Shown: piece by piece, positions 1-7,900 of the stretch
Layout of the letters: every line of letters starts with the position of its first letter
Position numbering within the stretch: position 1 is the first letter of the stretch
Virus record (IMG/VR): IMGVR_UViG_3300030118_001762
Span: 1 to 27,334 of that record
DNA: 27,334 nucleotides
Source: a virus
Reading direction: 5' to 3' (one strand)
Position numbers and translations under genes: made by a program
The notes under the pieces: model-generated
Database searches by the model: none
Seen by the model: only the letters and a program-made list of their open reading frames with translations
What the model was told of the DNA's origin: nothing

Positions 1-388
1 CGTTTATTGTTTGTTGTATTTCTTCTAAATCAGTAGGTAATTCTAAATCTAAACCAGCTTTAAAACTAGCTTCTACTGAACCGTTTTTAAATATTAAAAT
101 CGTGGGTGCCATACGAACCCTATATTCTTTTTTTATTTTTGGAGCTTTAGCTATGTCTATTCTATAGTATAAAGCATCTTTTACCTGCTTCCACTCAGCA
201 AAACAATTTGCTTCATTAAACTTAGCCCAAAACTCTACTAAAATAGTTTCTTCGTTATCATCACCAAAAGCACTATTATCGCTTATTTTATTTTCAAAAC
301 TATCATCATCTAACCATAATTCTTCTGGTACTTCTGTTTGACTAAATGATAATAATGGTAGTAAAATTAAAATTAAAATGTTTTTCAT
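1..388 (-). CDS. Secreted thioredoxin-fold protein lacking the CxxC motif (3' end outside window)
   Basis: The reading frame opens at the ATG 388-386 and stays open to the window edge, giving 129 residues without a stop. Residues 1-17 form a signal peptide (MKNILILILL then PLLSFSQ), so the product should be exported to the periplasm or envelope. Residues 49-62 (ILVEFWAKFNEANC) match the beta strand and helix start of thioredoxins, and residues 91-103 (VRMAPTILIFKNG) match the cis-proline loop and following strand, with the cis-Pro at P95. Where thioredoxins have CGPC, this protein has N58-E-A-N61; the only nearby cysteine is C62, one position late. A normal dithiol reaction is therefore unlikely, and a binding or chaperone-like role is more plausible. 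The ATG lies 2 nt after the stop of the upstream small membrane protein, with an A-rich leader and no Shine-Dalgarno. The fold call is fairly secure; the function is unknown. Confidence 0.75.
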   Translation of the reverse strand, partial: MKNILILILLPLLSFSQTEVPEELWLDDDSFENKISDNSAFGDDNEETILVEFWAKFNEANCFAEWKQVKDALYYRIDIAKAPKIKKEYRVRMAPTILIFKNGSVEASFKAGLDLELPTDLEEIQQTIN

Positions 389-390
389 TA

Positions 391-672
391 TTATTTTTTT
401 TGTAATTCATATAACCTCTCGTCGATCTTATCTAGTTGTTCTCTCATTGCTTCGACATCTTCCTGTGTATCAAGTATTGTCTGACGAATCAACTCGTCTT
501 TTAAATCATATTCTATTCTATCAATAACCGGAGCAGGAAGTTCTTTCGCTTCAGCTATATCAGCTTGTAAAGCAAACCACATACCAGCAAGCGTAACTAT
601 GCCTGCGCCTATTGCTCCTAATGTTTTTAAATCGAGTGTTACTTTAGTTTCTTCTGATATTTGTTTTGCCAT
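391..672 (-). CDS. Small membrane protein with one TM helix and a coiled coil (holin- or spanin-like)
   Basis: The product has 93 residues starting MAKQISEETK. Residues 17-36 form one hydrophobic helix rich in Gly and Ala, ending in MWFAL. The rest is highly charged, and about 55-91 is a predicted coiled coil (EDVEAMREQLDKIDERLYEL). A short charged N-terminus, one TM and a soluble helical tail is the layout of inner-membrane spanins and some small holins. No endolysin or partner lipoprotein is visible here, so a lysis role is inferred only from topology and position after the virion genes. I chose the ATG at 672-670, which begins 1 nt after the upstream stop (674-676), over an in-frame ATG at 750 that would overlap the upstream gene by 77 nt. 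It is probably translated with its neighbours on one message. Confidence 0.7.
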   Translation of the reverse strand: MAKQISEETKVTLDLKTLGAIGAGIVTLAGMWFALQADIAEAKELPAPVIDRIEYDLKDELIRQTILDTQEDVEAMREQLDKIDERLYELQKK

Positions 673-673
673 T

Positions 674-1858
674 TTATCTAAATGTATAGTTAATTCCAAT
701 ATTTGAGTTAAACATTTCTGAGTCCCAGAATTTAGTATATTCACCTTCAATAAATAAACCTATTGATTTACTAATCTTTAAACCAAATACTAAACCTGCT
801 TGATAATCACTCCACTGTTCACCTTCTAATAAATCATTGTGACCACCTTTACCCCAGCTATTTCTATGTAGGTAACTAAAATCTTCGTTACCTTGTACGT
901 ATTTATGATATGGTAATATCCAGTTGCCATATGCATGTAACCAGAAGTTTGACTTATAATGGTAGAAGTCAATACCGACAATAGGAGCAACTTCACCAAA
1001 CGGATCTAGTTCAGCCCATGCTTCTTGATTAAATCTGTTTAACAGCTGAGGCATTATAAGATCTCTAAACTGTTGATCAGTATGTGCAACTATAGTTCCA
1101 TCTGCTTCATTTATCCAATACCAGTCATATATATTATTACCAAACTCATCTGTTGACTGATAGAATATATCATCATAACCATATTCAAAGCCCAGCGTAT
1201 ACCATGGATTTAATGCGTTACCATCTTCGTCCATTTCATTTAACCATATTTCTACAGGATTATAACCGTAAGGACGCTGATGTGTCCTATATATAGCACC
1301 TGCAGATACACTAAACTTCTTACCAATAGGTAACCTAGCTCTTAATTCACCAGACATATATTCAAAATCTATTTTACCAGTCTCTCTAGCTTCAAATTTT
1401 GCTATATGATATTTACCTGTATGTCTTATAAATAATCTTTTATTATCAAACTCATTACCATTAAACCTTTCTTTTTCCCAATGTAATACATATTCAAAAC
1501 CTTTAACAGAAGATGTTGGTGCAGATAATCCTACATTACTTTCTGTACCGTTGTAAAAATTAGGTTTATCTTCATAACCAAATCTACCTAGTTTACGTAT
1601 ACCAAAACCATATCTATAATTAAACGGATGGTATTTAGCTCTGTCTTCTACTCTAGGTATACCGTAAAAATCTTCTGGATCTGTACGTATAAAGTAATTA
1701 GGTTGTACTAGTTGTGAGTTTTCTATATTACCAGCCGCATATACAGTACCATATTTTAAAAAGTCATTATATACTTCTTTAAAAAAGTTTTTCTTTTGTT
1801 CTTGTGCTGTTAAATTAAAACTAACTAGTAGTATTAAAAATGTTATAAATTGTTTCAT
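674..1858 (-). CDS. Phage-encoded outer-membrane beta-barrel protein
   Basis: The product has 394 residues. Residues 1-18 are a clean signal peptide (MKQFITFLILLVSFNLTA, followed by QEQ), typical of Bacteroidota exported proteins. The mature chain is rich in Tyr, Trp and Phe, with many short alternating hydrophobic and polar strands, for example FEYVLHWEKERF, KFSVSAGAIYRTH and NFWLHAYGNWIL. It ends in a strand-like segment closing with INYTFR, as expected for a beta barrel recognised by the BAM machinery through an aromatic near the C-terminus. It is not a virion-type protein and should sit in the host outer membrane. Possible roles are altering surface receptors, blocking superinfection or changing permeability; the sequence does not choose among them. 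It follows the giant virion gene after a 51-nt gap and precedes the small TM protein. No transposon traces are seen beside it. The barrel call is solid and the role is unknown. Confidence 0.8.
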   Translation of the reverse strand: MKQFITFLILLVSFNLTAQEQKKNFFKEVYNDFLKYGTVYAAGNIENSQLVQPNYFIRTDPEDFYGIPRVEDRAKYHPFNYRYGFGIRKLGRFGYEDKPNFYNGTESNVGLSAPTSSVKGFEYVLHWEKERFNGNEFDNKRLFIRHTGKYHIAKFEARETGKIDFEYMSGELRARLPIGKKFSVSAGAIYRTHQRPYGYNPVEIWLNEMDEDGNALNPWYTLGFEYGYDDIFYQSTDEFGNNIYDWYWINEADGTIVAHTDQQFRDLIMPQLLNRFNQEAWAELDPFGEVAPIVGIDFYHYKSNFWLHAYGNWILPYHKYVQGNEDFSYLHRNSWGKGGHNDLLEGEQWSDYQAGLVFGLKISKSIGLFIEGEYTKFWDSEMFNSNIGINYTFR

Positions 1859-1909
1859 AATTTAGTAAAGTTATTATAGTATATGTAATCACTTGTTTTT
1901 AGCAAAAAT
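1859..1909 (-). promoter_or_regulatory. Possible promoter before the envelope-protein genes
   Basis: This 51-nt gap is wider than most gaps here. On the coding strand it holds TATAAT (complement of 1873-1878), about 15 nt before the barrel gene's ATG, with TTTTTG further upstream at a spacing of about 24 nt. The -10-like box is good, but the upstream element fits neither a sigma70 -35 spacing nor the Bacteroidota TTTG/TAnnTTTG pattern well. In AT-rich DNA such boxes arise by chance. Confidence 0.22.
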
Positions 1910-4900
1910 TTAATTTATAGTTCTTCTATTAATTATTCTGTCTTTGCCTTCAATTGTTTTTCTGTTTTGTATCCTTGGACCGTATAATATAGGTTTTTTA
2001 TCTTCTTTGTCAGCGCCTATTTCCCAGTCTTGCCAACCACCAAGTAAAGCTAATCTTTCCCACATCTCAAGATCTTGTGTAGTAGCTTGTACTACATTGT
2101 TAGTTTTCTTTACTAAACGATCTACTGGTACGTTTGTTGTAGCTGATATTACATTAGCCCCAGCTAGTAACGCTGGATTATCTATAGCAAAACCTTTTTC
2201 TCTCATTTCTTCTTTTTCCCATTGGAAAGCTCTTGCAGCTTGATTTATCCTAGATAATTTAGAAGATATTGGTGGTGATATTCTTGTTAATTCATAACCA
2301 ACTTTCTCGTATTTAGGATTAGGTTTTTCCGACTCATCTATAACTCTCTTAATAACATTTTTACCTACAGATACAAAAGCACCTGCTACACCAAGTCCTC
2401 TTAATAACGAGTCAGCCATACCGTTAGCTATATTAATATACTTATCTTCCTCTTCTTCTTCATCAATATCACCAAATGCTATAGCAAATACAGCTTGTTG
2501 TAAAGCGTTGAATATTAAGTTTTGTACAGCTGCATAATATATTATTTTAGATATGTTAGTTTTCATATCACCTCTACGATTTATTAAATCAGAAGAAGCT
2601 TTCTTTATTAACCTAGCATACTGCATCGGTGTGTTACCAAATGCTAATATTATTCTACCTAATGGACCAGCTTGTTGAGCAGATATTCTATCAGGTCTAC
2701 TAGACTGTTGCGACTCTTCAGCTATTTCTCTAAAATCTTTAAATGCTCTTTCTTCTGCAGCCTTTTGTTCTATACCTTGTTTCTTATATTTATTAATCCT
2801 GTTTCTATAAAAGCTAGCGCCACCTGAAGCAATAGCAAAGCTATCAGCTATTTGTGTAGGTAAAAATCCTAACTCAAGCATTTTACTTACAACACCTCTT
2901 GCACCACCTTGTCTCGCCATGTTTGCTATATCAGCTTCGTTAACATTTATTCTTAAACCTCTACGTCTATCAACTAAAAACTCTGAGTTCATTAAGAACA
3001 TAAAGTCTTTCCAAAACTGAGGTTGATTAGCAAAAGCTTTACCAGCTTTAAATATATTGTTATCGCTAAAGTTTATAAAGTTAACTGATGATATTGTTTG
3101 TAGTAACGCAGATCTAGTATTGAAAAACATTATAGTACCAATACTATTTGTTAACCAGTCTGTTACTCTACCTGTTATACTATCACTTTGGAAGTTTCTA
3201 TTTCTACCTGTTTTCATACGCTCTAGTATACCTTCTAAAGCAACTCTATGTGCTTTACCAAAAGCAGCTTCCATTTTATTTAAATTCTTTTCAGAAAATA
3301 TTATATCAACATTGTTTTGCCACTGTTGTAAATGTTTAGCTCTCTTAGTAGTACCTAAGTTTTGTAATAAGTCAGTTGTTATAGTACCACCTAACCAACC
3401 AATATTTGGTTTAACGTAACCATCTTCTTTATTAATAGCTATTAATTGATCTGCAAAAGTTTTTAAATCTTGTTTACTATTAACATAATCAGTAAGTTCT
3501 TTTAAATCTGCCTTACTTAAATCAGGTATAGTCATACCTTGTTTGTTCCAAATATATACTCTAACAGCTTGTTCGTTAGTAAATGTTTCACCTGCTATTT
3601 TTTTACGCAAGTTTTTTGGAACAATACCTAGTTGTTTCTTTAATTGTTTATAATCATTCATTAAAGATATTCTCTCTCTTGATACAGCATGCATTGCTGT
3701 AGCAAACGGATCTAATAAATTCTTTTTATACCAAGCCATTTGGCTATCACCTAGCTTACCTTTTGATAAAGTACTGTATAATAAACCTACAAAGTCTTCA
3801 GCTGATGGTGGTATAAAGAATTTAAACCTACCTTTATTAGCGCCAACAACAGTTGCTTTGGCTCTACTATATTCTTTTTCTGCAGCAATACCTGTCTTAG
3901 CTTCTAGTATATCATTAAAGTCTCGATCAAGTTTCTTTTGCATGTTCTTATAAGCTACTCTTGATTTTGATTTAACATCTAATACTTCAAGAGCATCTTG
4001 TACTGCTTTAACGTTTTTATATACATCATCTGTAAAATAAAAATCATTATAACCTTCTGCAGCTTTACCAATAACCCAATTAGCTTTTGCTTGTGGTGTG
4101 CCATCCTCTAAACCTGTAATGTTTTCTAGCGGTACTTCTAAACCTATACCTTTTAAAAACTCGTATATAGCTTGAGCTGAAGCTTGTGGTCTAGCTGTTA
4201 AAACAAATACATCTTTATTACCAAATTTTTCTATAGCTTTTTTAAGCTTCTCTGATGCTAATGCAGGTTTACCGTCTATTACTTCATTAAACTCTGTAAA
4301 ATCAAACTCAGCATTTTGTTCTTGTAGCTTGCTATGTTGTTTAGCAAACTCTGCAGGTGTAATCTTTTTAACTTTACCATCAGGCATTTTGACAATTATT
4401 TTACTAGCTGTTGTAGCTAGTGTATCGTCAAAGTCAAATATACTAATACCTTTTTTAGGTGCTTTAGTGTTTTTAGCATTACGTAAAGCTTTATCATGGT
4501 TGTTTAAATCGTTTTGTAATCCTTCGTTATTAGTAGCTTTACTATATTTAGTTTTATTCTTTTTAAATGCTTTTGCTTTACTTTGTTCTATAGCTTGATT
4601 AGTTGAAAAGCCTTTAGCATCTATATTAAATTCTTGAACTATATTGTTACCATTTGCTAATATAATATTTGATGGATCAATACCAGCTACGTTTTCATTA
4701 AAATATCTAGCCCATATATTATCAGTTATCTTCCAACCTTCTGGTGTTATTGATGTGTAATTAAATGGTTTACCGTTTGGTTTTATACCTTTTAATTTTC
4801 TATCATCTGCTTTTGATAATAAACCTTGTTGATAATTTTTTTCGATGTTTGCAAAGTTTTCATTTACCTTACCTTCTAATGCACTAGTAAATAAATATTT

Positions 4901-7900
4901 AGCAACTAAACTAGCAGGTAATGTATGCTCTTCTACTTTACCATCAGTTAGTATTTTTGAGTAAAAGTTTATTGGCGCAGATGTTCTAACAAAGTGTCCC
5001 ATACCTTGACTAGTACTAGACAATAAAGCTCCTATAAATTTAGCATTGTTTTTATCTTCAGCTATTAACTTTTCAAATACATTAAATATTTTCTTTAAAC
5101 CTTTTATACTAGATTTTTGTCTAGCTTGAAACTCACTATTACTTATTTTATTTTCTATGTTAGTATAACTTTCCCTATTAACAGCATTAGATATATCAAC
5201 ATCTGATTTAGCAAACTCAACACCTTCTATAAGAGTTTCAAGATCGCTTATACTTGTAAAGAAAAAACCTCTTTTAGGTCCTGATACACCGGCGTTAGCA
5301 AAAGTACCTACAGTAAAAAACTCTTTAGGTAATCTTGGTGCTAATACTTCTTTAATAAATTTTCTAAACTCAACAACATCATTTTCATTATTAGAGTCTG
5401 GTAATATTATACCTATAGATTTTAATATACCTCTCCAGTTTTTATTTTCAGCAGCAAATTCAGTAGGGTTTTTTATAAAGCTATCATCTTCCATAAATTG
5501 GTTTTTGCTTTTTTCTATGTTAGCTTTTGAATATGCTATCCTACTTTTTTGAGCAGCTGTAACGCTAGCTGTTTGTTTTTTAACAGCAGGCGTTTGAGTT
5601 TGTTGTTCTAGTACTCTTTGCGCTGATGACAAACTAGCTTGTTGTGAGTATGTTTTAGCAACACCTTTTAATAACTGACCTATACTTCTATTGTAGTTAT
5701 TAAGTTGTCCAGTTGGAGTTATACCTAAATCATTTTTAAATTGTTCAACAACTTGTGGTGATGGGTTTCTAAACTCTGGTTTTAATTCCCATATAGCTGG
5801 TTGTGATGTTAAACCTTTTGATCTTCTATTTGTTTTATTATAAAAGTAATTTAACACTCTACCTTTCATACCAATAGATAAACCTTTAACATCTTTAGCT
5901 ACATCTATGTTTTCACCTAACTCATTTATATCCGCAGTGTCTGCACTTACATTTTCGTCAGGTAATATTCTTATAAATTTTTCTGCGTTTTGTCCTTGTC
6001 TAAACCAGTCTTGTATATTACCAGCTTCAGAAGCTTCTGGTATACCGTTAACTATTTTTTTAGCGTAAGTTAAATTTTTAGTTGGACTAGTTATTTTATC
6101 TGCAGGAACATTAAATACTTTATTAGCTACATTGTTAACGTTGTTATCTATAACTTGTTTAAATGTATCGTTAGGATTTACTTTAACACTACTAACTAAA
6201 TCACTTTCGTTTACTCTATCAAACCTAAGTATATTTATTTTACGTCTATCAGTAACATCTTGCGGTGTTGTTTCAGTTTGTGTATCAGCTATTTGTCTAG
6301 TAGACTGATCTATTCTTGTCTCTCTAGCTCTTCTAGCTTGCTCTTGTGCTAACTGTTTATTAGCATCTAATCTAGCGAAGTTAGTATTAGCAAAAACAAA
6401 CTCACCAAACGTTTTATTCATAGCAGGATCAAAGTTCATTAACCTGTCTTGTATACTTTGTATTGTAGCATCTGCTTGAGCTTTACTACTAGACCTAGAT
6501 CTTACATAGTTACTTATAACACCGTTAGGTTGTGTAGCGTCAAATGCTTTTGTAAACACTTCAGTATTATTTTGAAACTCTTGTTTTGTTTTTATAGTAT
6601 TAGGTACTATAGCGTTAATAGCATCTAACGCACCTTTTGACTCTTTAATTGTAGTTTCTTGTTCAACTGGTTGAGTACCTATTAAAGAACCTGTAGCTCC
6701 TTCAGCCGCTAATCTTCTTTGTGCTAAATTTAAACCACCTTCACCAATACTTTTATTATAATCTCTTACAAAGTTGTATACGTCTCTACCGTTATTAAAT
6801 TTAATATTAACGCCAAACCTTTGTAGTGTTCTTCTAATAACATCACCTATTCTAGTAAAAGAGTTTTCTTGGAACTTAATATCACCAGTAGCAATAGCAT
6901 CTGAAAAAAGAGTTAATGCTTCTTCCATTTGTACATCTCTTGACTGATCGTTATATAAAGCCATACGCTCTTTAAATTGACTGTCTTGTATTTGATTAAC
7001 ATCAATTTTATTTAACTCAGATAATAAAGAATTACCTAAGTTAATAGCGTTTTGTGGATTATCTTTAACTGTTTTAAATAATACAGCATGTAAAAACTCA
7101 TGACCAGCTACATTAACAGCTTGATCTTTTACAGCTTGTTCTTTATTTAAAATAATATCTTGAGTACCATCAGCTCTTTGTATTACGAAACCTTGTTGAC
7201 CAGCAGATCTTTTAACATCAGACACGTTAATATCTTCTGTTTCATTTAAAAAGTTTTCTACTTCTGCCGTAGTATTAAATCTTCTTACATTAACACCTTG
7301 TACATCTTCAGCTGCTTGAATTACATTAAAAGCGTTTTTATTAAATTCGTTTTCTATTCTAGCTTGTGAAGAATTAGCTATAGCTTGTTGTCTTTCTTGT
7401 ATTGTAACATCAACAGTTGCATCAGCATACTTGCTTTGTATTTCTTTTATTTTATTTGATAGCTCAGTTTTTTTATTAACAGCTGATTTAGTATCATTGT
7501 TTTTTAAAGCATTTAACTTTACTTCTGCATCTATTATATCTGCTCTATCGTTTACATCACTTATTTTAGGATCTATCTTTTGATCAAGATTTATTCGCTG
7601 CATGCGATTATCTATAATTTTAGACATGACTTCGTCATTATCTATTTTAATAGTTGTTCCCATTATAGTAGAGTCGTCCATGCCTTTAATAACTTCTCTA
7701 AACTTAGATGCACTTAACACTTCACCATTAATACTATATTTAGCTGGAGCTACTACATTAGCTGTAGCGTCTAATAAAGCTTTACCTGGTTTTATTTTTA
7801 TACCTGAAGTTGCTTTACCAGCTTCAAGAATAGTAAATGATTTATCTGCAAAACCTTCTGTTAATATTTCTCTTGCATCAAACTCTTGACCAGCTGCATA

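Noticed and set aside
673-750. Longer version of the small TM protein starting at 750
   Set aside because: It would overlap the barrel gene by 77 nt, and its extra 26 residues look like out-of-frame sequence. The ATG at 672 fits directly after the upstream stop.
1-1858. Bacterial chromosome at the left end (outer-membrane protein and thioredoxin-fold genes as host flank of a prophage)
   Set aside because: The genes continue in the same direction with 1-2 nt spacing and the same leader style as the virion genes, and no attachment site or integrase is visible.
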